NCBI GenBank assembly: GCA_027924645.1
Contig: BSBN01001484.1
Location: forward strand, 124,001-188,000
Origin: Cunninghamia lanceolata
Taxonomy: Eukaryota > Streptophyta > Pinopsida > Cupressales > Cupressaceae
DNA: 64,000 nucleotides
Direction of reading: 5' to 3'
This document shows, one piece after another, positions 48,663-60,377 of this stretch. The position numbers and the translations under genes were made by a program. The first letter of the stretch is position 1. Each line of letters begins with the position of its first letter. A model generated the notes under the pieces. The model worked only from the letters and a program-made list of their open reading frames with translations. It searched no databases and was not told the origin of the DNA.

Positions 48663-50754
48663 TGTTATCACCCAGATTTGCACCCTTGCTGCAGTTATAA
48701 AAATTTGGTGATCTGGAGAAACCTGGGATCTTTCCAAGGTCTGTTGGTCACCTATATTTGGAAAGAACCTCCAGAGAAGGTTAGCTTCCTAGCTGGTTAT
48801 CACCTAAAATCTACTGAATTTGCAAATGAAAAGGGAGAAGGAATGCTTTTAAAAATGAAAGATGAAACTGAAAAATTTGAAAAGAAAAGGTGATTCACCA
48901 AGTTGAATAAAGAATCCTCAGAGTACTGAAAAGATGCACAACATGACCAGATACAACAAGTAGACATACACAGATTCAAATGATTCTAGCAGAGGTGAGA
49001 AACAAAATGGTTGAGAGGAACAAAAATGTTCACAGACAATCATATGCAGATTCACACTGAACTAAAAATTAGTAAAAGAGGTAAAATAACTTGCATATAT
49101 TCAATAAGAAGGCATAAATACAATACAGGAAAGTTCTGTTTGGAAACAGAAAGACTGAATGTTAAAAATTTCCAACCTTTTTTACATCTTATGCTTATGT
49201 ATATATAGCATTTCATTTTTGACCTCAATCGATTACAATTAATTTTGCCCATGGGCTATAACAGGGAAAAATATCTGTCTCTGAAAGGACGTCCATTTGC
49301 AAGAAGTTATGGTGTGAGATATCTGGAATCAGGCAGATGAGAGATATTTTTGGTCTTCAATGTAAGCTGCTGAATCATCAATCTGCACCCATAAATGCCA
49401 GAAATATCTGCATTTGCATATCTCAAAATGGTCGCTGAAATGTCTAGTCGATCCAGCATGCAAAGCTAGATCCAAAATTTGAAAGTGAAAATATCATCCT
49501 CAAAAGCCCGTCAAATGACAGAGGAGGCAAAAACAAGCACTTTTGCCTTTTGAAGCATGTTGAAATTTGCCAAGGCAAGGGAGATATCCGCGGTCAAAGC
49601 TACGATCAACTGCATGTGTATATCGCTTTGCATATCTGTGCCTGTATAGCGCTGTATTTTGCAATTGTATATACAAGCGCTCATGCACTTGACTACTAGA
49701 TTCACTTATGCATTTATGTGATTTCCCTCCTTTTTGCATATATATGCATTTGCCTTTGCATGTTACCTTTTACATCTGCTGCCCCTGCCACGTGGCACCA
49801 CCTGATTCACCGCTGTATTGAAGCTGGGACCCATTGCTAAAAAACTACATCCTCCATCGGCCATCGGAAGGACCTTTGCATTAGCCACCGATACATATCC
49901 TCTCACCAAAATCCCTTTGTATGTGGACTCTTGTATATCACCTTTGTATGTCGGCACATACAAGCACCTAACATACAAACTGCGGACCCCACCTTTGAAT
50001 TTGCCAAAATTGACTTTCCAGTCGGGTCCGGCTTGTATGTTTTCCCTTTGTATATCAGCCTTGTATATCACATATACAATGCAAACATACAAACAAAGAT
50101 GTAAACAAACATCCGCCTTACTAAACAAAATTGCATGTTCCTTTCGGGTCCGGGCCTTGTATATTAGGAATGCATATTCCTTTGTATATGTGATTGTATG
50201 TGCAAAGATACAATCGCATATACATACAATTGGTGGACCCCACCCTTTGTATCTTTTCTTTTGTATCTTCTCATTGCATATGGTCCTTTGTATATTGGCT
50301 CTTGCATATTGCCAATGTATATTTTCTTTGCATGTTGGCCGATGTACATTTCCTCTTGCATGTAGGCCTTGCATCTTTACTTTGCATCTTTCCCATTGTA
50401 TATTGCACTTGTATATATGAACATATAATGGCGAATGTATATCCCTTTGCATCTGACCTTTGTATATTGCACATGCAATAGCGAATGTATATGTGAATAT
50501 ACATTCAAAAATGCATACACAAATACTAAGCATGAAACTGAGAAACCCTGCGATGAAAAATACTTGAAGCTAAAAGATTTCTATGTTTTTTTGGGTTTTT
50601 GGCAAAGATTTTTTAGAAAAGATTTTGGGATTTTTGGTTAGGCATAGAATAAGTATTTGAAGGATTGAAGCCTTGTAGAGTTATTTTCTAAAGGATTTTC
50701 AAGGAAAATACCAGATGAACTATTTAACTCTGGACAAAGGAAAATAGTTCAACA
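48663..50754 (-). repeat. G 5' LTR
   Basis: 2092 bp, minus-strand start TGTTGAACTATTTTCC and end GATAACA. Holds the TTGTATAT/CATACAA cluster at 49620-50530. Long ORFs on both strands here (200 and 256 codons, overlapping) come from this low-complexity composition and are not genes. Confidence 0.95.
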
Positions 50755-50759
50755 GTACT

Positions 50760-51337
50760 TTCAAGATGCGGGTGAGATGAATATGTAGATCTAGCATGAC
50801 TTGATGATGTGGGAATGATTTGGGATGGGTGTGATACTGAGAGTTGATTGATGTAGATGGTTGCGAGTTACAGTGAGATCGATGTATGGGGTGATTTGCG
50901 GTGAATTGTTTAGGACGGGTTTTTTTTGGATTTTGATGATTTTGTATTGTTTTTTGGATTTTTTGATTTTGTTGTTTTTAGATTTTTTGATTTTCTGTTG
51001 TACAGAAGGAAGCTTACAAGGATCCTCGTTCCATGGGTTAGCCTTGGGTGGGATAGTGCGGGGTGGGCGATAGGACTTGATGTTTCAGAATTCCAAGCCA
51101 TGGGATGTGTGCGATATGGAGTGTTGTGATGGAAAGAGGACTTATTAGATGGTAGAACCGGCCACTACACATGGCTCCTGAAACAGGTTTTCACCATGGT
51201 ACCAATCCAAGGCGTCACTGAAGTGATTTTCACCATTGGAAGTCTTTATTGCACTTGGGTTTTTCTTGATTTTTTTGATTTTTTGATTTTTGATTTTTTC
51301 TATTTTTTTTGGTTTTTTGATTGGGGTCCTCAATGGG
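50760..51337. other. Element T spacer, right part, with T-rich tracts
   Basis: Continuation of 35410-37446 on the other side of G. Contains TTTTTTGATTTTTTGA-like tracts (50920-51000 and 51265-51320), which are A-rich on the element's own strand just after the integrase stop. No gene. Confidence 0.65.
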
Positions 51338-52430
51338 TTATGTGTAGAATTTCTTTAGGTGTAGGATGTTCATAGGCTCATCCAAAGGCTGCCCCTCAGG
51401 TGTTGCAAGCTGGTATGCTCCTGATCCATAGGTGGCTGTGATGACATAAGGTCCTAGCCAATTGGGTTTGAATTTTTCTTTCTTAGGACGCTCCTGCAAG
51501 TTTTTTTGGTTTTCCATAAGGACAAGGTCACCTACTTCAAATTTTTAGTTTCTGATCCTCTTGTTGTAGCTTCTTCTGAGGCAATTTTGATAGGCCTTTA
51601 GGTGGTTCAATGCATTTAGGCGTTTCTCATCCAGTAATTCTAGTTGATGCAACCTTGCGACTCGGTATTCCTCATCATTGATTATGTTTTGCAGGGATAC
51701 TCTTAGGGATGGGAGATTGACCTCAATAGGTAAAATAGCTTCGGATCCAAAGACCAAGGAATATGGAGTGGCTCCTGTGGGGGTGCGGATGTTTGTGCGA
51801 TAAGCCCATAGGGCGGGGTTGAGCTGGAGGTGTCAGTCATGGCCAACTTCATTAACTGTCTTCTTTAGGATGCGCATGATGGTTTTATTTGAAGCTTCGG
51901 CTTGACCGTTTCCTTGAGGGTAATATGGAGTGGAGAAGTGGTGTTGGATTTGGAATTTTTCGCACAAAGTGCAAACTTCCTGGTTCTTGAATGGTTTTCC
52001 ATTGTTGGTGATGATGGAATGTGGGATACCATAACGACATATGATATAATGGAGGATGAATTTGGATATTTGGGTTCCAATGGTGAAGGTGAGTGGTATT
52101 GCTTCCACCCACTTAGTAAAGTACTTGGTAGTTGTGATGATGAACTTATGGCCATTGGATGATAGTGGATGTATCTTGCCTATGAGGTCGAGTTGCCATT
52201 GTGAAAAAGGCCATGGCATCATGATGGGTTACAATTCCTGTGCTGGTGCGTGAATGAGATCTCCATGCTGTTGACATGGTAGGCATTTTTTTATGAACCG
52301 GTAGGCGTCTTGTTCCATGGTTGGCCAATAGTATCCGGTCCTCGGGATCTTTTTAGCAAGAGTGGGTCCACATGAATGTACCCCACAAATGCCCGCATGT
52401 ACCTCTTGCAAGGCCACCTCAGCTTCCCTA
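51338..52430 (-). pseudogene. Integrase of Tat-like element T
   Basis: H2C2 finger: HAGICGVH then YYWPTMEQDAYRFIKKCLPC. Core: FSQWQLDLIG, TTTKYFTKWVEAIPL, YGIPHSIITNN, YYPQGNGQAEAS. First Asp (LDLIG) and Glu are present; the second catalytic position reads TNN instead of SDN/TDN, so Asp is lost. Then ALWAYRTNIRTPTGATPYSL, VFGSEAILPIEV, GDLVLMENQKN, KFKPNWLGPYVI, and the end MNILHLKKFYT with TAA at 51338-51340. Several TAG/TGA stops, no frameshift. Confidence 0.9.
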
Positions 52431-53194
52431 GAGTCTAAACATCATAAAAGCGTGCCATCAAGACTCCTTTTGTATAGGGTATCTCCTACAAGGGTGAAGC
52501 GGGAGGCTCGACGGATGAAAGATTTTTGTTGTGAGGTGGATAGGTTAGGAGGGATGATATTGTCATGGAGATATAGATAGGTTTCTTGATACCATGGGGA
52601 TAGGGGACCAATGACTTCGCACACTAGCTCCGATTGAGGAACATCATATGCTGGGATAGGGAGTTCTTCTATTAGGAACTCACACTTCTTGTTGTCTTTC
52701 TTCATGTCGACCAGGGATCTGATGGTGGCCATGGCGTCTACAGCTTTATTGTTTAACCTTGGGATTTGCTCGAAGTGGATGTCATCGAAGTAGTCTTTAA
52801 ATTCATCGACCATCTTTTTATAAGGCAGGAGTTTATCATCCTTGGTCTTGTACTCATTGTTTACCTGTCGGATGACCAGTTGAGAGTCTCCATACACTGT
52901 CAGCTTCTCAATTCTCCATTTGATTGCCATTCAGAGACCTATGATAAGGGCCTCATATTCTGCCACGTTGTTGGTACATGGGAATGTGATTTTGAATGAC
53001 TTGGGGATTGTGTCACCTTGAGGGGTAACAAACATGATGTCTGCCCCCGAGCCTCTGTGTGTGTATGATCCATCAAAGTACATTTTCCATGTTTCTGTTG
53101 TCGGTGCTATTGTCAAGATGGCTTCATCAGGGAATTCTGCCAGTGTAGGATATTCTATAGGAATGGGTGCTTCAACCAGCTGATCAGCGATAAC
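52431..53194 (-). pseudogene. Archaeal-type RNase H of element T
   Basis: Lies between gypsy RNase H and integrase, the usual place in Tat elements. Motifs: WKMYFDGSYTHRGSGADI (first Asp present), NNVAEYEALIIGL, VYGDSQLVIRQV, LNNKAVDAMATI. All four acidic positions can be found. A downstream linker has PLSPWYQETYLYLHDNIIP. One stop (52931-52933) splits the domain in the same frame. This second RNase H is thought to have taken over from the degenerate gypsy one. Confidence 0.88.
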
Positions 53195-54440
53195 CTATCC
53201 TTTGATGGCTTTTCTCTCAGTATATTCAATGTCAAATTTAGTGAGGATCATAACCCATTTTGCCATTCTCCCAGTAAGAGCAGCTCTATTTAGCAGATAT
53301 TTTAGTGGGTTGATCTTGGCGATGAGCTTAGTTTTGTGATTGAGCATGTAGTGTCTTAGTTTTTGTGAAGTGAAGACTAGGGCCAAACATGCTCGTTCAA
53401 TTGGTGTATAGTTTAGCTCATATGAGATCAGGGTGCGGCTGATGTAATAGATGGCTCTTTCCTTCCCTTGTTCATCGTGTTGTGCTAGTAAGGCTCCAAT
53501 AGTTGTTTCTGTTGTTGAGATGTATAATAGGAGGGGTTCTCCTTGCCTTGGTGGAGTTAGAACAGGGGGATTAGCTAGATAATCTTTTAGCTGGTTGAAG
53601 GCAGCCTGACACTGAGTGTTCCAGACAAAAGTTGTGTCCTTTCTGAGTAGATGCTGGAATGGTTGACATTTATTGGCAAGTTGAGCAATAAACCGACAAA
53701 TGGACTCGAGTTTACCTTGCAGACTTCTCAGCTGTTTTAGGATTTTCAGAGGAGGCATTTTAGTGATGGCTTTGACTTTTGCGAGGTCTACCTCAATTCT
53801 CCTTCTGGAGATGATGTATCCCAAAAGTTTTTCGGAGGTGACCCCAAAGACACATTTCTTTGGATTCAAGCAAACATTGTATTGTTCCAGTCGGTCGAAG
53901 ATCTTTGCTAACACATCTAGGTGTTCCTCTCGTGTCTTTGATTTTCCTAGCAAGTTGTCCACATAGTCTTCCATGATGTGGTGGAAAAGATCATGGAAGA
54001 TGACAATCATGGCCCATTGATATGTGGCTCCGGCATTCTTTAGGCCAAAAGGTATTACCACCCAGCAGTATGTCCCCCATGGACATATAAAGGCTATCTT
54101 ATGTTGATCCTCTTCGGTGATTCTGATTTGATTATACCTTGAAAAACCATCCATGAGGGATAACATCTCATGTCCTGTCGTAAGATCCACTATCATGTTG
54201 ATGTTTGGTAAAGGGAAGTCATCCTTCGGGTAGGCTTTGTTAAGGTCTCAGAAGTCAGTGCAACAGTGGATTCGGCCATCTGGTTTGGCTACTAGTACTA
54301 GGTTGGAAACCCATTCAGGATAGTCAATAGGTCAGATGAAGCTGACATCCAGTAGTTTCTTTAATTCTACTTTGACTAGGAGGGCCACCTGAGGGTTCAT
54401 TTTTCTGAGCTTTTGTTTCACTGGCTTTGCATCAGGGCGT
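53195..54440 (-). pseudogene. Reverse transcriptase and degenerate gypsy RNase H of element T
   Basis: RT: WVSNLVLVAKPDGRI, DDFPLPNINMIVDLT, SLMDGFSRYNQI, VVIPFGLKNAGATYQ, LNPKKCVFGV, LGYIISRRRI. The active site at 53954-53965 reads YVDN instead of YVDD, a single G-to-A change that removes a catalytic Asp. The gypsy RNase H follows (LLLYISTTETTIGALLAQ, ISYELNYTPIERACLALVF) without its usual first Asp, as expected for Tat elements. In frame with the aRNase H and integrase. Stops lie mainly in the first third. Confidence 0.9.
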
Positions 54441-55177
54441 ACTGCAAGATGATGGACGACCAAAGCAGGATCGAGCCCTAGCATGTCTGCATAAGTCCAT
54501 GCAAAATTGTCATTTCTGTGTTTGAAGAAGGCTAAGAAATTTTCCTACTCTAGTGTGCTGAGAGATTCTGCCTTGAAGGTGATTTTTGGCTCTTCTTTTG
54601 TCCCAAGATTCATCTCTTGAGCTGGCTCTACTAGGAAGGGTGATCTGTCAGGATATACCTTGTCTATCTTGGGAAGGCCCATGCTTCCATCTCTTGGTGC
54701 CTCGTGGAGGTTTTCACTAGGAGATATGTCTTTTATTTTTACTTTTTTGGGATCTGACACTGCCGTGGAACAGTTTTCACCATTAGATCCATGTTTGATT
54801 TTTATATTTTTATGACTGGAAGCAGGGGTTATCTCCTCAAAATAGGCAGCTGTATCAAGTTCCATGATGTATCTTGCTCTATGATCTCCCAGGGGGAAGT
54901 GATCTCTAACCCCCATCATTTCAGCGATGACCTCATCGTTTGGTGCGACGTCAAAGACAGGAGGTCCCTGTTGGTCCCAATCTATGAGGTCGGGGTATAC
55001 AAGGGGTAAGTCATTGGATGAAGAGGCTAGGGTGGTAACCATGTATAGGGTGCATATGGATGAGTCGAAGAAATTGGCAAAGTCACTAAAGGAATCTTGA
55101 TGGCCCGTTTCGTTGACATTATCAACTTCAGGGGAGACTATAGCGACCTTGGCTAGGATACATTCGCTAGTAGTGAG
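54441..55177 (-). pseudogene. Pol linker of element T before RT
   Basis: A 165-codon open piece (54545-55042) rich in Asp, Pro and Ser, with DLPLVYPDLIDWDQQGPPVFD and an FPLGDHRARY segment, leads into the FAWTYADMLGLDP-type motif just before RT. Such acidic linkers between protease and RT are usual in Tat elements. It ends at the GATAC target site of N2 and continues at 62717. Confidence 0.75.
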
Positions 55178-55182
55178 GATAC

Positions 55183-56271
55183 TGTTGATAACTGAGAAGG
55201 GGGGTGAATCAGTTATCCTAATTATTTCTTCTTTTAAACTTTCTTATTAATCAATGCAGCATTGAAGCAAACAGACAAACATTATCATGAAATGAGAAAC
55301 ACATGACACAGTATTTTTGATGTGGAAACCCTGTTAAGGGAGAAAACCACAGGGTGATTAACCCAAAGATTATTCTCTGTTAGAAGAATAAGGAATTACA
55401 AAATGGCACTTGCCAATTAGGGCTCACTGCCCGAGCACACTGCTCACAAAGAGGCACACTGCCTACAAGGAGACACACTGTCTACAAAAGAATGTTATAC
55501 AATACTTGAACTGATTGGAAGCATCCACATATGCTAGAGTTCAGTTCCGGTTAGGCTCAGTACACTGATCTGCTGCACTTCATCTTTCCTCTTCTCTTTA
55601 TTCTGCTTTCTTTTCACATACCAGATCTCTCTGGCTGTTTCTACTCTACTCTACACTTATTTGCACAACTACAACATACAATGACACTTCTCACAACTAA
55701 ATCCATCATGCATATATATCCGCACAAGTAATTTCATCACCTTTCTAGTCGGCATCTGGAACAGTCTATTTTCTCACAAACTCTGTTCTGTCAGTTGAAT
55801 CCTTGCTCATCAAGTAATACGGATCAAGCATATACTTGTAGATATCATTAATCATGTTGGCCAAACATAATCCAAGTCTTCATAACCTTTACCACTGTCA
55901 GAAACACATCCGGAAAGCAATCTGATGTTCTGTCAGTCAGTTCTTCCTCTATTCACACTGTTACTCAGGAATCCGGTATTCAACTGTTCATATATTTTTC
56001 CTTGTCCATCACCAGAGGCTAAATCCTTGGAATCTTTTACTCAAGGTAGTCCTCTTGACTTCCCCAAATCTGCACTCACCAAGATACTTCTTCTGAGAGA
56101 TTCGGACCAAACTGTCAGACCTTGCCACATGCTCTATTCTTGTTCCCCAGACCACAACAATCTTCATTCTGACTTTCGGTGGAACCACACCATGACTTGC
56201 GGATATGTGGGATGACCTTTGTTGCCATCAATGACAACAATCATGAATCCATATAGTGTCTCTTGCCAACA
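55183..56271 (-). repeat. N2 3' LTR
   Basis: Starts on the minus strand TGTTGGCAAGAGAC and ends TTATCAACA. TATA-like word at 55713-55719, hairpin array at 55404-55483. The terminal C-rich tail is enclosed by GATAACTGA/TCAGTTATC. Confidence 0.95.
55404..55483 (-). repeat. Mini-hairpin array in N2 3' LTR
   Basis: Minus strand: AGAC-agtgt-GTCT, AGGC-agtgt-GCCT, GAGC-agtgt-GCTC, GGGC-agtga-GCCC, TGGCA-ag-TGCCA, all arms perfectly paired. This is the cleanest example. Confidence 0.88.
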
Positions 56272-56283
56272 ATCTCCCCCTTT
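56272..56283 (-). promoter_or_regulatory. Polypurine tract of N2
   Basis: Minus strand AAAGGGGGAGAT directly before the 3' LTR, identical to N1. Second and third G-rich blocks lie within the next 130 bp. Confidence 0.9.
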
Positions 56284-56504
56284 GGCATTGATGGCAACAC
56301 TTAGTGAAAAATGACTAAGTGTTTACACTATGCTCCCCCTTGGCTGATGCTCTATCTTTATATACAATTTTTGGAACTCCCCCTTAGTTGGATTCCTCAT
56401 TTTACACTGCTCCTCACTCCCCCTCTAACATCAATGGCAAAGGGTAGGGTCCGCACACCAAAATTTTCAAAAAAATTTACTATACTTAGCCGCATATTAC
56501 ATAC
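56284..56504 (-). other. N2 3' untranslated region
   Basis: Between the ORF2 stop and polypurine tract. Contains TTGATG(T)CAA-type words and purine blocks like those in N1; no gene. Confidence 0.7.
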
Positions 56505-59500
56505 TCACATAAACTGAAGAATGTCTACAAAGGATGTCTTCAATTGGACTAGTTCTGTAGCCCAACTTTGCTTCATTTTGTCCAAAATTAAAATGTGGCC
56601 ACTCAACAAAAATGCAAAAGCTTCTACCCTCTTGAGATCTGTCGGATCATTGGTTTGGGTGGTAGTCTGAGCATCACTTATGGCCTCATGCATAGTTTCT
56701 AACTTAGGGATAATAATCCTTCTAAGTTATCCCATCTGGTTAATTATATTCTTCCTTTCCTTCTCAAAGTTCTTTATTGCATTTGTGATTGCAATAGTTT
56801 GACATTCTTGGGTTACTATGGAGGAAGAGAGAGGATCAAAACTTTGAGACAAACTCAGTAGTTTGTCCTGTTCCTCTTTTATTTTCTTCTCAATTTCTAC
56901 TGTTGCTTTTGACCAGGAGATACAAAATTTGTAAATGTCACTGCCATCCTTAAGAGCATTTTCTAAGCTCTTTATTCCAATACTCATATTTCTCCTATCA
57001 TTAGAGATTAATCCTAGTACTTCTGAAATTCTTTTATCCAAAAACTCCTTCCAGACCTTTTCTTCAGCTGATTTTTCTAGAGAATCAAAATGTGTATCAA
57101 CACTGCTGACTAAGGTTTTGAGATTACTGGAAGAGGAGGCTGTTGGATCTATTTGGACCGATGGCATAATCTTTTCAAGCACTCCAGAAGCAGCCTCTAT
57201 CAACTCACAGTCTTCCATGTGAGACTTTAGGAGTTTTTCATTTGCCTTAGCATTTGCAAATGAAGCTATCTTCATTGTCTGTACCGGAGAGAGGGAATCA
57301 AAGTTGAATGGACCTTTTACAAGCTCCGGTTCATCAATCTCTATTGTTTCTTGACTCAGAAATTTTTGAACAGTTTGTGCAGTGTCTCTTGCCAGAGACA
57401 GATGTTTCTTCTCTTCTACAGTCTTGGAACTGTCCTTTGAAATTTTCTCTTTCTCCACATTCTTACCACTATCAGTTGTGGTTTTCTCTGTTGGAGTCTT
57501 CTCTTTCTCTGCACCCTTGGTACTGTCAACTTCTTTTTCTTTTAACGCTGCTTCTTTCTCCAGTAGGTTCTCTTCTTCTTTGGATCTGGAGACTGTAGGG
57601 GAAACCGGAGGAGAAATGTTGGTTTGTTCAGGGCCCATCTCTTCTATTGCTTTCTCAAAAGTTTCTTTTGCAGCACTTGTGGATGAGGGATCAGTACCCA
57701 AGTCCTCTACAACAGGAAGATTAAACCTTTTGAAGGCCTTTTGGAGGATCTCTTCTATCTCTATGGCCACCTTGTCAGTCTCACCAAGCATGAGTTGATT
57801 CATCCTTGCTTTACTCCTGAACTCATCTTTGCAGTCTTTGAATATCATGTTCATTGTCTTGGGATCAATTTGAGGATATAGCTGAATAGCTATCTGCTCC
57901 CAGATCTCAAGATCTTTTGCCTGGGCATTGTTCTTTCTTATTTCTAATTCCTTTTCTAGGCTTTTAGGAATTAGAGATATAATCTCAATGAAAGCCTTAT
58001 TGTATATGTTTAGATAATTGATTGTGGCTTCCTGCAGAATCTTTTGGTCAGCCTCATTGTAGTCATCATAGAATTCAGTCATTGGTTGAAGGTTTCCATC
58101 CACCGTGACTGACTTGATTACACTCTCTAGAGACAGGGTGGGCTTTTCAACAAATACCTCTGCCATTTCTTCCTTGTCTTGGCCTGTGGAGGGTTTACCG
58201 AATCCTTTCTTCTTCTGCTTCTTTATTTCTTTTACCCCCTCATCTGATTCCGTTTTCTCTTCATCTTTCTGACTTGTATAAGCCCTTGTCGCTTTTATTT
58301 TAGACCTTTTCTCTCCTTTACCAGATGTCTGACCTTTTGGTTTAGATATTTTTGAGCTTTTGGTTTTGATAGGTGTAGATCCTTTTGATGATCTGGTCTG
58401 GGTTGAGGTTTCCACCAGAGCACTTTTCTTCCTTTTCTTTTATGCCTCTTTCTTTTCTTCCTCAGCCTTTCTCCTCTTTTCCCAGTTGGCATCAAGTGCC
58501 TCCTTTGGGATGCCTAGGCCTTGGGCAATATGTTCAACTTCTTTTCTTACTTTCCTTTTTATCTTAGGTTCTCTGAGTTCCACATGGATCTTCACACTCA
58601 GTTCCTCAAAGGTTCCAAACCTTTCTGCTTTTGGATCTTTAGGTTGACTAAGCATGTGTTGAACATGTAGTTCCACAATTTGTTCATCAACCTCATACCC
58701 CATGGGCATGATCCAAACTGTCCTTGGCTCAACTGCTTCCATTAGGCACTGATCAGTATCAACCATAAAGCAGACCGAGTCTTTGTATTTTTCAACAAGA
58801 GACTGGGGGATTCTTTCTCTTGCTTGCATCATACTCTGGAAGTTTTTGAAGTATCCCCACAGAGCTGTATTTCTTGCTTTGGCATCCCCAAGTCCATGTA
58901 AGTAATCTCTGATCTGGACTGCTACAGGTTTGTCATTCTGCCATACCCATCCACTTGATCCGGGCAGCTCATTCATGAAATAGAAAAATAGACATAATAT
59001 AAGAGTACCATACTTAAAAGAATTTTTTTTGTCCTTTTTGATCTTCTGTATATTTTCCATTAATTAGCTTAAAAGAAGTTCACAGAGATCATAATCTGCA
59101 TTCTTCCTCAGCATCTCATAGGCAATGTATACTGCAGTTTCGGATATAGAATTCTCCCTACTGGAGTGATAAATCTTGCATCCTATTACCATACATGCAT
59201 ACTTGATATCCGGATCAGAAATATCTTCAATGGTCATTGCCTTCTTATCAAATTTTGATCCGGTGGCCTCAGTTACAATGTTATTTTTGATGGATTTGAG
59301 GATAGGTATCCCTCCGGAAGAGTATAGACCAGTCACTGCCCTAATTGCCTCTTTTGTGATCTTGCAGGGTCTACCCAGCCATAGGAAGTTGTCATGCATC
59401 CTACTCAATACATAGCGGACCCATTCATCTTCTTCAAAATAGGGGAAATGAATGAATTGATCAAACTGTTTCTTCTGGATACCCTTATACTCTGGTTTAA

Positions 59501-59729
59501 GCTCAAAAGCATTGTCTATCAGTTGTTTGTGATAGAAATCTCTCAATTTGAATTCCCTGAATTCCTCAATACTTGCATGTATGTAAACCCTAATGTCTTC
59601 TATGTGTAAAACGCCATGAGGAACACTAGAGAATGCTCCTAAGGGATCTACCTCCAATGACTTGTATGGGTGTTTCTTAAATTTAGGTCGGGGCCTATCT
59701 GAGATCTTTACTATATTTGGAGTAGCCAT
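56505..59729 (-). CDS. ORF2 of N2: large protein of unknown function (three in-frame stops)
   Basis: A single frame of 1074 codons from MATPNIVK, with TAA stops at codons 222, 430 and 1001 and no frameshift. N1 and N0 have sense codons at the first, and N2 itself keeps similarity on both sides of each. The N-terminal 350 residues are compact and conserved: PYKSLEVDPLGAFSSVPHG, DEWVRYVLSRMHDNF, ITKEAIRAVTGL, KFDKKAMTIEDISDP, YGTLILCLFFYFMNELPG, VEPRTVWIMPMGYEV. A Lys/Ser/Thr-rich basic zone follows (codons 435-510), then helical segments, a Glu/Lys/Thr low-complexity zone (about 700-800), and a helical C-terminus (SLENALKDG, FDPLSSSIVTQECQ, AEAFAFLLSGH). No signal peptide, membrane segment or enzyme motif is seen. 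It occupies the place of pol. It might be a structural, targeting or host-interaction protein; the function is unknown. Listed as CDS because the frame is intact in register; in this copy it is untranslatable in full. Confidence 0.75.
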
Positions 59730-60377
59730 TTCTCAAAAGATTTGTAGTAAGATATTGAAAACGGAAAATACCTTATGCGCCTTCAGTTACACGGAGTGGT
59801 TGGATTGATTTCTGTATGTAATGACTTTGACAGGAAATCTTTGGTGAACTTGATGAATCTTGTTGCAGAGCTCCACTTTTCACTTCTTCTTGAGTGCAGA
59901 ATGAGCAAGTGATTTATGAGAAATCCCTTATATTGCTCTGCAAACCCTAATATCTGATGGCAATAAATGCTCGACCTACATTATTCCAGTTTGCCTTATT
60001 CGGATAACTTGAAGAATCGGATCAGTCCTGATTTATGAACATCATGCGGATCTTCCAACCATGAACAAATCAAGATGACACATCACAAGGACATCCCAAA
60101 CACTCTGTCCAATCCGCAAAATAAGACAATGCGCTTCCGGATCTCTCCGGACCTTTTTGTATCTTCTGTCATTCCAGAGTATCTCCCGGAATAGGTCTTA
60201 CTTGATCGATCACAACTTCTTGACATCTTCATGCGGACCTCTAAAATCTTATCTGGATCATCTCAAGACTTATATCTACAAACCCTTTACTCTGCATCTT
60301 GTGCCACATCCGGCACCACTTGATTGGCTGGGGGAACAGGATTTTCTTTGAGTCTCCCCCTGAGCCAGAGCTCACCT
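59730..60377 (-). promoter_or_regulatory. N2 gag-ORF2 spacer containing an LTR-like module
   Basis: Non-coding 648 bp. On the minus strand, 60298-60072 (227 bp) closely matches 22565-22790 of the solo LTR (226 bp). Shared words include GTAAAGGGTTTGTAGATAT / TTAAAGGGTTTGTAGATAT, AGTCTTGAGATG, GAGGTCCGCATGAAGAT, AAAAAGGTCCGG and TTTGGGATGTCCTTGTGATG. An LTR-derived piece just upstream of ORF2 could act as an internal promoter for it (inference). Confidence 0.6.

Larger units (their letters stand above)
37452..50754 (-). mobile_element. G: 13.3-kb Ty3/gypsy element nested in T
   Basis: Two 2092-bp LTRs (37452-39543 and 48663-50754) flanked by the duplication GTACT (37447-37451 and 50755-50759). 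Minus-strand gag-pol runs 48495 to 39848 as one frame, apart from one frameshift between 44257 and 44119, once the solo LTR at 40718-43349 plus its duplication (2637 bp) is removed. Domain order is gag, protease, RNase H-like domain, RT, RNase H, integrase. Catalytic motifs of protease, RT and integrase are intact, but stops occur throughout. Confidence 0.93.

Noticed and set aside
49763..50533. 256-codon minus ORF, with a 200-codon plus ORF at 49818-50420
   Set aside because: Both lie inside an LTR of G and overlap on opposite strands; composition (repeats of TTGTATAT/CATACAA) explains their openness. The matching ORFs in the other LTR differ in length.
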